From NCBI RefSeq assembly GCF_000381085.1, contig NZ_KB905902.1:112308-176307 (forward strand): a stretch of 64,000 nucleotides of DNA, read 5' to 3'. How positions within the stretch are numbered: the stretch's first letter is position 1; each line of letters begins with the position of its first letter. The notes under the pieces were generated by a model. That model had not been told where the DNA came from. It searched no databases and saw only the letters and a program-made list of their open reading frames with translations. Shown here piece after piece: positions 30,894 through 39,488 of the stretch. The stretch is from Thiomicrorhabdus arctica DSM 13458. Its GTDB lineage: Bacteria > Pseudomonadota > Gammaproteobacteria > Thiomicrospirales > Thiomicrospiraceae. The translations under genes were made by a program, and so were the position numbers.

Positions 30894-31001
30894 ATGGGTA
30901 TGTTAATGAAGACGGTCGAGGTGCTTAAAGAGCTAAGAGAGATGGAAAAAAAATTCCAATATTTATATCCTGATATATGGTTTTTTTTGAGACGAATGTA
31001 G
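30894..31001 (+). pseudogene. N-terminal fragment of hsp20, out of frame with the rest
   Basis: The ATG at 30894 has a good Shine-Dalgarno sequence (AGGAAGAG, 5 nt away). The frame reads VLKELREMEKKFQYLYPD, similar to the FKELRELEKRF start of many bacterial Hsp20 proteins, before running out in a T-run (30981-30988) and stopping at 31001. The alpha-crystallin domain continues in another frame from 30977. Confidence 0.6.
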
Positions 31002-31336
31002 CAGGATTTTCACCCTTGGTGAACACACGAGAAGGGGATTATGCCTATCATGTTGAGGTGGATTTACCGGGTGTGCAGAAAAAAGATATCAATGTGGAAG
31101 TTAAAGATAATCGTCTTATGATTTCTGGAGAGCGTAAATCTAAAAAAGAGGTTAAAGAGGTGGGGTATTATCGCTCAGAAAGCAGCTATGGCAAGTTTGA
31201 ACGGGGTTTTGCTTTACCTGAAGGGGTGGACAGTGAAAATGTTAAAGCCAGTTGTGAAGAGGGTGTTTTAGAAGTGACTCTACCCAAACTGATGATGGAT
31301 AAAAATAAGAAATCTAAGCAGATTAAAGTGACATAA
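30977..31336 (+). CDS. Hsp20/alpha-crystallin small heat-shock protein (N-terminus displaced by frameshift)
   Basis: 119 aa from an ATG at 30977 without a Shine-Dalgarno sequence. It consists of the alpha-crystallin domain: FSPLVNTREGDYAYHVEVDLPGVQKKDINVEV and the conserved GVLEVTLPK, then a short tail (KKSKQIKVT) with the IxV-type end motif. It is about 25-30 residues shorter than usual. The missing N-terminal arm is in another frame (30894-31001). The two would join if the run of eight T at 30981-30988 were nine, giving about 148 aa. It is an ATP-independent chaperone that holds unfolding proteins. A sequencing error, recent mutation or slippage are all possible. Confidence 0.85.
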   Translation: MVFFETNVAGFSPLVNTREGDYAYHVEVDLPGVQKKDINVEVKDNRLMISGERKSKKEVKEVGYYRSESSYGKFERGFALPEGVDSENVKASCEEGVLEVTLPKLMMDKNKKSKQIKVT

Positions 31337-31350
31337 ATAATGTTCATTAT

Positions 31351-31391
31351 TCCCAATAAAAAAAGCTACATTGCGGTCTTTTTTATTGGGA
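31351..31391. terminator. Hairpin terminator after hsp20
   Basis: TCCCAATAAAAAA (from 31351) pairs with TTTTTTATTGGGA (to 31391) around a loop. It lies between convergent genes and carries A- and T-runs on both arms, so it may work in both directions. Confidence 0.75.
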
Positions 31392-31407
31392 GTAATCAAT
31401 CAGTTGT

Positions 31408-31809
31408 TTATCCAAACATCCAACTGGTCGGATTAGGCACTGGTTGTTTTTTATTCAGATACTTCAAGCCTTTGACACAGCGAATAATCAACCAAATGAT
31501 ATAGAATAAAATCATCAACCAACCAATTAAAATTATGGTTAATAACCCACCAATGAACATATACAGCAAGCCAATCCAGAAGGTACGGATTTGGAACTGA
31601 TAGTGTGATTGTAGAAAGTTATCTTCTTCATTTTTATTGATATAAGCCATAATCAGGCCGATTAAAGCACCAAATGGAATAATAAAGTTCAGTAGGTACA
31701 AGACATAAATAATGGTGGCAGCTGTGGTCGAAACTTTGGGTGCGCTTGGCTTTACTGGCTCTGCTTGTGATGGTTGTAGTGGATGTGTACTTTCTATTGG
31801 GTCTGACAT
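31408..31809 (-). CDS. DUF4870-like small membrane protein
   Basis: 133 aa. A polar Pro/Ser/Thr-rich N-terminus (about 1-27) is followed by three hydrophobic helices. The first is near VLYLLNFIIPFGALIGLIMAY, then HYQFQIRTFWIGLLYMFIGG, then a long pair of hydrophobic segments ending in an RCVKGLKYLNKKQPVPNP tail. The hairpin with a QIRTFWIGLL loop resembles DUF4870-type proteins; function unknown. It is a single-gene unit and faces hsp20. Confidence 0.7.
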   Translation of the reverse strand: MSDPIESTHPLQPSQAEPVKPSAPKVSTTAATIIYVLYLLNFIIPFGALIGLIMAYINKNEEDNFLQSHYQFQIRTFWIGLLYMFIGGLLTIILIGWLMILFYIIWLIIRCVKGLKYLNKKQPVPNPTSWMFG

Positions 31810-31994
31810 AGCGATCCTCTATTATCGTATTTGTTGCGATAGATCTGTTTTTAATAAAATGAAACATGATTTTTAATCTAATGCTTATGAGTATAGCGAA
31901 TCAGGTACATCCCGCGCATCAAAATTATTGATATTGAATCAAATTTCATCAACTGACCCTGCGCTCACATAATTTTATAAAGCCACAGGGCATG

Positions 31995-32004
31995 CAAGGC
32001 CTGG
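31995..32004. repeat. Dispersed palindrome, one-mismatch copy
   Basis: CAAGGCCTGG followed by TCA, 20 nt beyond the recF stop codon (minus strand). Confidence 0.7.
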
Positions 32005-32023
32005 TCAGTTGATAAAACTGATT

Positions 32024-33121
32024 TTAGGACTGTAAGCTAAGTTGGCCTGAATCAATCGTCCAGACTCTGGTGGTCTCAGGATTGAGTATCGGAATTAAGG
32101 ACGCTGAGGTGCTGGTGATGACGTGTTGGATATTGAGAATCTGTAACAGTTCTAATAGTTTTCGACGATGGGTTTCATCCAACTCGGCAGGCAGGTCGTC
32201 AATCAACATAATGACCGGTTCTTGTAATACCTTTTCATGCAAACTAGCTTGGGCGAGCAGTAAGGCACAGACAAATAATTTTTGCTGGCCGCGGGACAAG
32301 GTATTCAGAGCCTCTTGTGTTCCAAACTTAAAGCGAATATCAGCACGATGGGCGCCATATTGCGTGTGACCTAAATGCGACTCTTTTTGATAGCTGTCGG
32401 CATATAATGCCAGCAAATCTTCGGTGGCTTTTGGCCAGCCTGCACGATATTGGCACACCACCTCTTCTTTAATCTCGGGCATTAAGGCTTGGCAAAACGT
32501 GATTAAGTATGGGGTTAGCCTTTCCAGATAGCGTTGACGAATGAGATCAATCTTAAGGGCATTCTCAACCAGGGTTTGATCCCACAGTTGCACTTGCACT
32601 TTTGGCAAGTGCCTTTTAAGCGCATAATTCCGCTGTTTAAGGCCTCGTTGATAATGACGCCATAAGGGCATAAATTCTGGGGACTGATGGAAGCAGCCCC
32701 AGTCCATAAATTGACGACGGGCTTTTGGGCCCTCTTCTAGCAATTTATGACTTTCAGGGGTGAGCAGTTGTACCGGGAGGAGTTGCGCCAGTGCCGCTTG
32801 TGATTTAAGCGTTTCACCATCTAAACGTAATAACGTTTGCGTCAGGCTTTTTTGTAATCCTAAACGGTGCATTTTATGACGAGAGTGACTGGAAGTCACT
32901 TCGGCAAAAAGGGTGGAAGATTCAAAATCTCGCTGAATCAAATGCTGACTTTTGGCTGTTCTAAAAGAACGACCTGTGGCGAGGACCCAAATAGCTTCAA
33001 TCAATGAGGTTTTACCAGCCGCATTATCACCGATAATTAAATTCAGACCCGCACTGAGATCACAGTGAAGATGGCCACAGTTACGAAAATTCTGAATGGA
33101 AATTTGGTTAATTTGAGTCAT
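32024..33121 (-). CDS. recF: DNA repair protein RecF
   Basis: 365 aa SMC-like ATPase. Walker A is LIIGDNAAGKTSLIEAIW (about 29-46), the ABC signature LSRGQQKLFVCALLLAQ is near 272-288 and Walker B VIMLIDDLPAELDETHRRKLL is near 304-324. It helps load RecA onto gapped single-stranded DNA. The start ATG at 33121 follows the CDF gene by 9 nt, so these are translationally linked. RecF normally follows dnaN directly; here the CDF gene lies between. Confidence 0.97.
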   Translation of the reverse strand: MTQINQISIQNFRNCGHLHCDLSAGLNLIIGDNAAGKTSLIEAIWVLATGRSFRTAKSQHLIQRDFESSTLFAEVTSSHSRHKMHRLGLQKSLTQTLLRLDGETLKSQAALAQLLPVQLLTPESHKLLEEGPKARRQFMDWGCFHQSPEFMPLWRHYQRGLKQRNYALKRHLPKVQVQLWDQTLVENALKIDLIRQRYLERLTPYLITFCQALMPEIKEEVVCQYRAGWPKATEDLLALYADSYQKESHLGHTQYGAHRADIRFKFGTQEALNTLSRGQQKLFVCALLLAQASLHEKVLQEPVIMLIDDLPAELDETHRRKLLELLQILNIQHVITSTSASLIPILNPETTRVWTIDSGQLSLQS

Positions 33122-33130
33122 CGGAGGACC

Positions 33131-34024
33131 TTAGCTACGGCCCCAAGTATGGTGGGCTTCGACATGTTTTAAACTAATCGGTTCTTGATGGATCATCACA
33201 TCAATATGCTCAAAACTGGCTTTAAGCGCCAAGGTGACTTGTTCAGTAATTTCATGGCTTTCTGCTAAAGTCAGTTCGTCATCGAGTTCTAAATCAAACT
33301 GGATAAAACGGTTCGGCCCTGATTGGTAAGTACGCAAATCGTTAAAGCCTCTAACATTGGGGGTTTCCAAAATAATCGCCTGAATTTGTAAACGCATTTC
33401 ATCAGGTAGCTCACGGTCTAACAGTTGATTCGCGGCCTCTTTGGCAATGAGTACAGCACTGCGAAATATCCATAGGGCAATCGCAAGTGCCAGTAAAGGA
33501 TCAAGCCATTGAATGTGACTTAACCATAACCCCAAAATAACCAGGATATTTGCCAACAGATCAGAAACATAATGGAGGGAGTCAGCTCGAATAGCGGTCG
33601 AATTAGTGTGCCTAATCACATAGTATTGAAATGCGATGAGTCCCAGTGTCATCAACAGTGAAAAACTCATAATGATTAAGCCCGTTTCAACCTCCAAAGT
33701 CGCTTGTGGGTGCAGCATTCTGTCGAGGGCATAAAGGACTAAATAACCTGCTGAACCTACGATAAATACACTCTGCGCTAAGGCCGCTAGAGGCTCGGCT
33801 TTACCGTGTCCAAAACGATGTTCAGTATCAGCAGGAGTCTGCGCGATTTGCACGGCAATCGCAATCATGACCGAAGCGATAATATCAACAAAAGAGTCGA
33901 GTAACGAGGCCAAAATACTTAGCGAGCCAGTCTGCCACCAGGCAATCACTTTTAAGATAAACAATGTCGTTGCGATAAACACCGAAGCATAGGTGGCTAA
34001 GCGAACAAGTTTGGCTTTATTCAT
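33131..34024 (-). CDS. Cation diffusion facilitator (FieF-like)
   Basis: 297 aa with six helices and a C-terminal cytoplasmic domain. Metal site motifs: LLDSFVDIIAS in helix 2 (DxxxD type, about 42-52) and HYVSDLLANI in helix 5 (HxxxD), plus an EHRFGHGKAEPLAALAQS loop with the usual His/Gly. This fits the Fe/Zn FieF subfamily. It exports divalent metals (Fe, Zn) against protons. It is inserted between dnaN and recF, 9 nt before recF and 208 nt after dnaN. Confidence 0.9.
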   Translation of the reverse strand: MNKAKLVRLATYASVFIATTLFILKVIAWWQTGSLSILASLLDSFVDIIASVMIAIAVQIAQTPADTEHRFGHGKAEPLAALAQSVFIVGSAGYLVLYALDRMLHPQATLEVETGLIIMSFSLLMTLGLIAFQYYVIRHTNSTAIRADSLHYVSDLLANILVILGLWLSHIQWLDPLLALAIALWIFRSAVLIAKEAANQLLDRELPDEMRLQIQAIILETPNVRGFNDLRTYQSGPNRFIQFDLELDDELTLAESHEITEQVTLALKASFEHIDVMIHQEPISLKHVEAHHTWGRS

Positions 34025-34130
34025 AAGAAAACAGGCTAAGTAGAGTCAAGAGAAAGGCCTAAAGTAGCAAGGCAAGAAAGTATAAAAAATATTGAACAGA
34101 AAGAAAAAACTAGAACGAGATTAGTTTGTT

Positions 34131-34215
34131 CATAGGGTGGGTCAGTTCAAGGCAGAAAAAGTGAATGTACAAATCGTACACGAGCGTTTCTAACGCAGAA
34201 ATGGCCTGCCCTATG
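34131..34215. other. Predicted multi-stem structure between dnaN and the CDF gene
   Basis: A 14-bp outer stem with three G-T pairs (34131-34144 with 34202-34215, beginning CATAGGG/CCCTATG) encloses two hairpins. These are TGTAC/GTACA with loop AAATC (34166-34180) and GCGTT/AACGC with loop TCT (34084 + 100 i.e. 34184-34196). No T-run follows. It sits inside the gap of an apparent dnaN-CDF-recF unit and could be an attenuator, processing site or dispersed repeat. Confidence 0.5.
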
Positions 34216-34232
34216 GGCAAAATAATCCGTAT

Positions 34233-35342
34233 CTAGAGGCGCATTGGCATAATAACGTGTTGACAGTGACACACATCGGTTTGTGCTTCAATCAGGCAAC
34301 TGCTATTGGCGTCTTTCAAGATGAGAGTCACGCAATCTTCATTCATCGAGTTCAGCACATCGATAATGTAATTGACGTTAAAACCGATTTCCATTGCGGA
34401 GCCGCTGTAATCTATCGCCATGTCTTCATGCGATTCATCTTGCTCACTGTTAGAGGCATTGACCGCTAATAGATTATTGCTTAATACCAGACGAATACCT
34501 TTGAATTTATCATTTGATAAAATTGAGGCACGCTGTAACAAGCTGCGCAGCATCTCTTTATCAGTTTGGATAAATTGGTCGTTACTCGTCGGAATAACAC
34601 GACGATAATCCGGGAAGCGGCCATCGACTAACTTACAGGTAAAAACAGTCTCTTCTAACTGAACGGTCAGGTAATTTTTCGCCAAAGAGAACTCAATTAA
34701 GGTATCTGCATCGCCCATCAGTTTCGATAGCTCTAACACCCCTTTTCTTGGCAAAATAGCTTGAGTCGGTTCAAGGCCTTCAATCGCTAACTCCGTTGAA
34801 CAGGTTGATAGACGGTGACCGTCAGTGGCAACCACTCGCAATGTCTGGTTGCTGATATCGAACAACATGCCGTTCAAATAGAAACGTACATCTTGGCTCG
34901 CCATCGCAAAAGCAGAGTGTTGAATTAACTGCTTTAGCTGATGTTGCGATAATGAAAATGAGATATCAGATTGGGTTAAATCGATGGTCGGGAAATCGTC
35001 AGCCGGTAAGGTTGATAATTTAAAGCGAGAACGCCCGGCAGACAGCGTACAGCGTGAACCATCAAAGTCGAGCACAATAGTGAGTCCGTCTGGCAATGAA
35101 CGCACAATATTAATTAATTTCATCGCCGGTAAAGTAATGGCGAATTGACCCTGTTCTGAAGATTCTAGCTCGGTCTGAGCGCGTGTCTCGATCTCTAAAT
35201 CGGAAGCGGTCACCGTGAGAGTGTTTTCAGAGACTTGAAATAAAATATTGCCTAAAATCGGCATGGTTTGACGTTTTTCAACGACACCACCGACAGTTTG
35301 TAGTACTTTTAAAAGGTTTTCACGGGTTAAAGTGATTTTCAT
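34233..35342 (-). CDS. dnaN: DNA polymerase III beta subunit (sliding clamp)
   Basis: 369 aa, the normal length. It has the three-fold repeated clamp fold, with the usual N-terminus (LLKVLQTVGGVVEKRQTMPILGNILF) and the GHRLSTCSTEL and RFPDYRRVIP segments. The C-terminal VCHCQHVIMPMRL ending matches the conserved xxMPMRL tail. It is a homodimeric ring that tethers polymerase III to DNA. It lies 50 nt downstream of dnaA on the same strand, in the usual order. Confidence 0.97.
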   Translation of the reverse strand: MKITLTRENLLKVLQTVGGVVEKRQTMPILGNILFQVSENTLTVTASDLEIETRAQTELESSEQGQFAITLPAMKLINIVRSLPDGLTIVLDFDGSRCTLSAGRSRFKLSTLPADDFPTIDLTQSDISFSLSQHQLKQLIQHSAFAMASQDVRFYLNGMLFDISNQTLRVVATDGHRLSTCSTELAIEGLEPTQAILPRKGVLELSKLMGDADTLIEFSLAKNYLTVQLEETVFTCKLVDGRFPDYRRVIPTSNDQFIQTDKEMLRSLLQRASILSNDKFKGIRLVLSNNLLAVNASNSEQDESHEDMAIDYSGSAMEIGFNVNYIIDVLNSMNEDCVTLILKDANSSCLIEAQTDVCHCQHVIMPMRL

Positions 35343-35392
35343 GCCAAGCGCCTTTTTAATCTCTAAATTTAATGGATTTTGAGTAAAGTAAA

Positions 35393-36778
35393 TTAATTGG
35401 TAATGATACGAATTAGGCTGTTAAAGTCATCATCAATATGGTGATCCGTTTCACGTAATTCTTTAATTTTTCGTACAGCGTGTAATACGGTTGTATGATC
35501 ACGACCTCCAAAAGCATCGCCAATTTCAGGCAAGCTGTGGTTGGTCAGTTCTTTTGCAATGCCCATCGCCATTTGTCTTGGTCGGGCAATGTTACGGGTG
35601 CGTCTTTTAGATAAAAGGTCAGCAACCCGTAATTTGTAATAGTCGGCAACCGTTTTTTGAATATTATCTAAAGTAACCATTTTTTGTTGCAATGCCAACA
35701 AATCTTTTAAGGCATCTTTAACGACTTCAACGGTTAGTAGTTGCTGAGTGAATTGTGCATAAGCACCGACACGCTTCAGCGCACCCTCTAAGTCACGTAC
35801 ATTGCCACGTAAACGTTTAGCGATGAAAAAGGCCACTTCATCGGGTAAGGCGACACCAAATTCAGAGGCTTTTTTAAGCAAAATCGCGACCCGCATTTCA
35901 AATTCAGGGGGTTCAACGCCAATCGTCAATCCCCAGCCAAAACGAGACTTTAAACGATCTTCTAGACCGTCCACCTCTTTTGGAAAACGATCACTGGTCA
36001 GAATGACCTGCTTATTACCTTCGAGCAAGGTGTTAAACGTATGAAAAAATTCTTCTTGGGACTGCTCTTTATTCGCAAAGAACTGGATATCATCAATTAA
36101 TAAAGCATCTAAAGAGCGGTAAAAACGTTTGAATTCATCAATTTTATTATGGCGTAAGGCATTGACCATATCGGCTACAAAACGCTCAGAATGCAAATAG
36201 ACCACTCGTGCGTCCGGATTGTCTTTCATTAACTGATTACCGATGGCATGCATTAAATGTGTTTTACCTAAACCCACGCCCCCATAGATAAAGAAAGGAT
36301 TGTAACTACCGCCTGGATTTTCAGCAACTTGACGTGCGGCCGCGGCCGCGAGTTGGTTGGCTTTACCTTCCACAAAGGTGTCAAAGGTAAAACTTGTGTT
36401 TAAGTTGTGTTTGATGCCTGATTTTTTTGTGTTGTCAGCGGCTTTAATGGTGCGATTGTCAGGTGATTTTATTCTGTTATGACTGGCTTGCAAAGGTTGT
36501 GGAATGGTTGGCTCTGGCTCTACTAATGCTTCTCGGGTGTAGTCTCCGATCTCTAAACGTACTTCTGGCGTATTGGTTGGCGCCGCCATCGAGACTGCTA
36601 GGCGTATATTGCCCATCAGTTTTTTATTCACCCAGTCCAGAATAAAAGTGGAGGGTGCTAATAGACGAATAACGGCTTCTTCTTCTATGGCTTGAAGAGG
36701 AAGGATCCAAGTATAGAATTGCTGATCGTTAAGATCATTTTCCAGATGCTTGAGACTTTGGGCCCAGAGTGTTGACAA
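35393..36778 (-). CDS. dnaA: Chromosomal replication initiator DnaA
   Basis: I prefer a TTG start at 36778 (461 aa), as AAGGA lies 8 nt upstream; the frame is open to 36802. Domain I (about 1-75, with [25 protein letters not shown]), a variable linker, AAA+ domain III with Walker [17 protein letters not shown] and Walker [20 protein letters not shown], and domain IV with [21 protein letters not shown] and the DnaA signature [15 protein letters not shown]. It opens oriC and is regulated by ATP. The four DnaA boxes lie 190-250 nt upstream of the start, so the gene is likely autoregulated. Confidence 0.97.
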   Translation of the reverse strand: MSTLWAQSLKHLENDLNDQQFYTWILPLQAIEEEAVIRLLAPSTFILDWVNKKLMGNIRLAVSMAAPTNTPEVRLEIGDYTREALVEPEPTIPQPLQASHNRIKSPDNRTIKAADNTKKSGIKHNLNTSFTFDTFVEGKANQLAAAAARQVAENPGGSYNPFFIYGGVGLGKTHLMHAIGNQLMKDNPDARVVYLHSERFVADMVNALRHNKIDEFKRFYRSLDALLIDDIQFFANKEQSQEEFFHTFNTLLEGNKQVILTSDRFPKEVDGLEDRLKSRFGWGLTIGVEPPEFEMRVAILLKKASEFGVALPDEVAFFIAKRLRGNVRDLEGALKRVGAYAQFTQQLLTVEVVKDALKDLLALQQKMVTLDNIQKTVADYYKLRVADLLSKRRTRNIARPRQMAMGIAKELTNHSLPEIGDAFGGRDHTTVLHAVRKIKELRETDHHIDDDFNSLIRIITN

Positions 36779-36963
36779 ATTAGATATCCTTAAAAGTAGC
36801 AAAGTTGGGTAATTTGAAAGTCGTTAGAGAAACTTGTTTACCTTTACAATTTTATTTTCGCGTATAGAGAGCTGCTTCCACATGAGTCAATGTAAGGTCT
36901 CAGGGAGAACGTCAATGATGGCTTTATCTTGGTACGGGTTCGTTTGATAAGGCCAAGTATACC

Positions 36964-37027
36964 TGTGAATAACTTTAAAACAAGAGGGTCGCCTGTGGAT
37001 AACTGTGTGGATAAAACGTGTGGATAA
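36964..37027. promoter_or_regulatory. oriC: oriC: four DnaA boxes
   Basis: Four consensus boxes in the same orientation: TGTGAATAA (36964-36972), TGTGGATAA (36994-37002, 37006-37014 and 37019-37027). A fifth, degenerate site (TTATCC) and AT-rich sequence follow towards 37080. The cluster lies in the dnaA upstream gap, the normal origin position in gammaproteobacteria. Box spacing is 30, 12 and 13 nt. Confidence 0.85.
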
Positions 37028-37086
37028 CTGCTTTTATCCTTTATCTAAGTTATTGTTAACATTAAATATTTTGCGGTTGTGGATTG

Positions 37087-37893
37087 TTAGATAAAAAATA
37101 GCATTTTTATGGCTAATAATATCAAGAAAACGCCAAAAAAACGTTTAAGGGTTTTGACTGGCAGTTGATGTGCCCAGCGTGCGCCAATAGGAGCCGTAAA
37201 GTAACTGGCTAAGACAATACCAAAAAACGCGGGCCAATAAATATAACCGGTTGCATAGCGAGGTAAGTTACTCGCATCCAAGCCAGCGATGAGGAAACCA
37301 ATCGTTCCCGCCAAAGCAACGGGCAAACTCACCGCTGCGGAGGTGGCGATGGCTTGATGCATACTGATGTTATTCCATTGCAAGTAAGGTGTGGTTAATG
37401 TCCCGCCACCAATGCCGACTAATGAAGAGAACCAGCCAATGATGACACCTGCACTGGTATTTCCGACCAGGCCTGGTAACTGTCGATGTGGATTGGGTTT
37501 AAGGGCCAAAAGCATATTAATCGCAATCAGTAACTCTAATATTCCAAACAGCTTCGCTAACCAATTTGATGCTATGAATTGTGAACTCCACCCCCCAACA
37601 AATGCACCGATTAATACGCCACCGGTCAACAGTTTAAAGATGTCCCAACGCACGGCTGCATGTTGGTGGTGTGCTTTAACTGAGGCGTAGGAGGTGACTA
37701 ATATGGTCGCCAAAGAGGTTCCAATTGCCAGGTGAACCACTTCTTGGATGTCTAAGAAAATCAAAAACACCGTCGAAAGTACGGGCACAATTAACAGTCC
37801 CCCACCAATCCCGAGCAATCCGGCTGCAACCCCGACCACGGCACCTGTAATAAGATAGGTCAAAAATTCATAAAGAAAACTGAGTTCAGTCAT
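37087..37893 (-). CDS. TauE/SafE family permease
   Basis: 268 aa with eight hydrophobic segments in two halves, each with the family's glycine motif: GVAAGLLGIGGGLLIVPVLS in the first and GWFSSLVGIGGGTLTTPYL in the second. TauE/SafE proteins export sulfite, sulfoacetate or related organosulfur anions, which would suit a sulfur oxidiser, but the substrate is not readable. It lies between dnaA and rpmH, where no such gene is usual. The palindrome inside it (37467-37476) codes for LPGLVG. Start ATG at 37893. Confidence 0.85.
   Translation of the reverse strand: MTELSFLYEFLTYLITGAVVGVAAGLLGIGGGLLIVPVLSTVFLIFLDIQEVVHLAIGTSLATILVTSYASVKAHHQHAAVRWDIFKLLTGGVLIGAFVGGWSSQFIASNWLAKLFGILELLIAINMLLALKPNPHRQLPGLVGNTSAGVIIGWFSSLVGIGGGTLTTPYLQWNNISMHQAIATSAAVSLPVALAGTIGFLIAGLDASNLPRYATGYIYWPAFFGIVLASYFTAPIGARWAHQLPVKTLKRFFGVFLILLAIKMLFFI
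37467..37476. repeat. Dispersed palindrome, exact core copy, in CDS
   Basis: Exact CCAGGCCTGG in a GACC-core-TA context inside the TauE gene; read on the minus strand it gives codons for Pro-Gly-Leu. Confidence 0.8.
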
Positions 37894-38050
37894 GTGTATT
37901 AGAGGCCTATAAATAAAGTGTCAGTATTTTAGACCACATTATATTTCATTACGGTTTTTAATGGGAGCTGAAAAGATGACAGTTAACGCTTTCGCTAAAG
38001 CGGGTAAGGTGGGCTATGAATGAGCTGCAAAAAGCCTTAAAGTGGCTTCC

Positions 38051-38485
38051 ATGGAATATTTTACAGAGTTAGGTTACATTGGCTTGTTTTTATCGGCATT
38101 TTTAGCGGCCACGATTTTACCGTTGAGTTCCGAGCTGGTTTTGACGCTATTATTAGTCAATGGCTTAAATCCAAACCTATTGGTGGCCGTTGCGACAGTC
38201 GGTAATGTTCTCGGTTCTTTTGTGAATTACGCCATTGGCTTTTGGGGCAGTGTTTTTGTGGTGCGCAAACTCTTGAAAGTGTCAGAGGAGAAGTTCAAAT
38301 CCTCTAAACACCGCTTTAAAAAATATGGTGTTTGGAGTTTGCTCTTTGCTTGGGTGCCCGTGATTGGTGATCCTTTGACACTGATTGCTGGAGCGCTACG
38401 AATCAATCTGTTCGTGTTTTTTGTATTGGTGACCATCGGTAAGTTAGGTCGTTATATGGTCGTAACCTATGTGACTTTAGGGTAA
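38051..38485 (+). CDS. YqaA-family membrane protein (DedA-like)
   Basis: I choose the ATG at 38051 (144 aa); the frame extends upstream to a GTG at 38042. There are four to five hydrophobic segments. FLAATILPLSSELVLTLLLVNG (about 15-36) and GNVLGSFVNYAIG (about 47-59) are the conserved YqaA/DedA motifs, followed by KKYGVWSLLFAWVPVIGDPLTLIAGALRI. Some DedA proteins handle lipid transport; YqaA itself is uncharacterised. It is divergent from the TauE gene. No clear Shine-Dalgarno sequence was found. Confidence 0.8.
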   Translation: MEYFTELGYIGLFLSAFLAATILPLSSELVLTLLLVNGLNPNLLVAVATVGNVLGSFVNYAIGFWGSVFVVRKLLKVSEEKFKSSKHRFKKYGVWSLLFAWVPVIGDPLTLIAGALRINLFVFFVLVTIGKLGRYMVVTYVTLG

Positions 38486-38849
38486 GTATCGGTTGATTTT
38501 TGAGACGTCAAAAGCAGGATGATCCGGCCAGGTTATTCTGCTTATTCTCTTGCATAAGTAAAAAGTTTTCATTTATCATTATTAGGTTGTCACCATAATG
38601 CCATCAATTTAAAGCTGATAACAAGGCTAGAATGAAATGATTCATTACCCTGAAATACTATTTGTAGTAGATAAGGTTGTCGACAGCACAAGTTATCGTT
38701 TGAATAAAGTATGTTATGTCGTGGAAAGGCGTTACTGTTTTAGTTTTCCGTAGAATTTAATTTCGCAGAATTGTTGTTTTCTTATTGATAACTCTATATA
38801 ATCCCCGTTTTTCCGGATGTCGGAATAGAATTTTTTAAGGAACATTGAA
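38486..38849. other. Intergenic region upstream of rpmH, 364 nt
   Basis: No gene seen. It is AT-rich and contains the rpmH promoter at 38774-38802; no consensus DnaA box was seen. Confidence 0.6.
38774..38802 (+). promoter_or_regulatory. Candidate rpmH promoter
   Basis: TTGTTT (38774-38779) and TATAAT (38797-38802) are 17 nt apart, 47 nt before the rpmH start. A sigma-70 type promoter. Confidence 0.65.
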
Positions 38850-39002
38850 ATGAAACGTACATTCCAACCTAGCGTTATTAAACGTGCTCGTACTCACGGT
38901 TTCCGTGCTCGTATGGCGACAAAAAACGGCCGTAATATTTTAGCTGCACGTCGTGCTAAAGGTCGTAAAAACCTAACAGTCAGCGACCAGATCGTCGGTT
39001 AA
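38850..39002 (+). CDS. rpmH: 50S ribosomal protein L34
   Basis: 50 aa, slightly longer than the usual 44-47. [20 protein letters not shown] and [18 protein letters not shown] are the canonical L34 sequence. A basic peptide in the large subunit. AAGGAA is upstream of the ATG. rnpA follows after 57 nt. It opens the rpmH-rnpA-yidC-mnmE cluster to the right of oriC. Confidence 0.97.
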   Translation: MKRTFQPSVIKRARTHGFRARMATKNGRNILAARRAKGRKNLTVSDQIVG

Positions 39003-39059
39003 CTTTATAGTTTTAAGCGTGCTGTCTAGTATGCTTGATTCCAAAATTCTGGTGAGTTA

Positions 39060-39488
39060 ATGAATTCCAATAACGAGTTATCAACTCACTCAGAATCCCC
39101 CTCTTCTTCTCTTGCTCTCCAAAAGCCAGACCTTGGTTTTTCGAAATCCCTTCGTATTCTCGCTCCTAAAGACTTTCAACACGTATTTGCAAAAGCTGAA
39201 AAGTTTGGCAATCGCAATTGGACCTTTATTGTTCGTCCGAATAACGAATCTTATCCAAGATTGGGTTTAGCCATTGCAAAAAAGCAATTACAGAGAGCCG
39301 TATGGCGAAATCGTGTAAAAAGACTGGCTCGTGAAGCATTTCGTTTACATAAGAAAGAGTTAAATGGGTATGATATTGTCGTTTTAGGGCGAAAAGGTCT
39401 GCAAGATATCGATAATGAGACATTGCATAAGAGTTTTTTACACCTGATACGAAAAATTCAAAAGAGTGATCTGAAAGATCGCGCTTAA
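39060..39488 (+). CDS. rnpA: Ribonuclease P protein component
   Basis: 142 aa, with a Ser/Pro-rich N-terminal extension of about 25 residues beyond the minimal protein. The conserved RNR motif is WRNRVKRLAREAFRLHKKEL (about 82-101). It assists the catalytic RNA in trimming 5' ends of tRNA precursors. yidD, usually next, is absent: only 198 nt separate rnpA from yidC. Confidence 0.95.
   Translation: MNSNNELSTHSESPSSSLALQKPDLGFSKSLRILAPKDFQHVFAKAEKFGNRNWTFIVRPNNESYPRLGLAIAKKQLQRAVWRNRVKRLAREAFRLHKKELNGYDIVVLGRKGLQDIDNETLHKSFLHLIRKIQKSDLKDRA

Noticed and set aside
38016..38072. Leader peptide or alternative start for the YqaA gene
   Set aside because: An 18-codon frame (MNELQKALKWLPWNILQS) stops soon inside the gene and has no conserved character; kept only as a note.
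38486..38849. Second origin segment next to rpmH
   Set aside because: No consensus DnaA box was found there; the box cluster is at 36964-37027.
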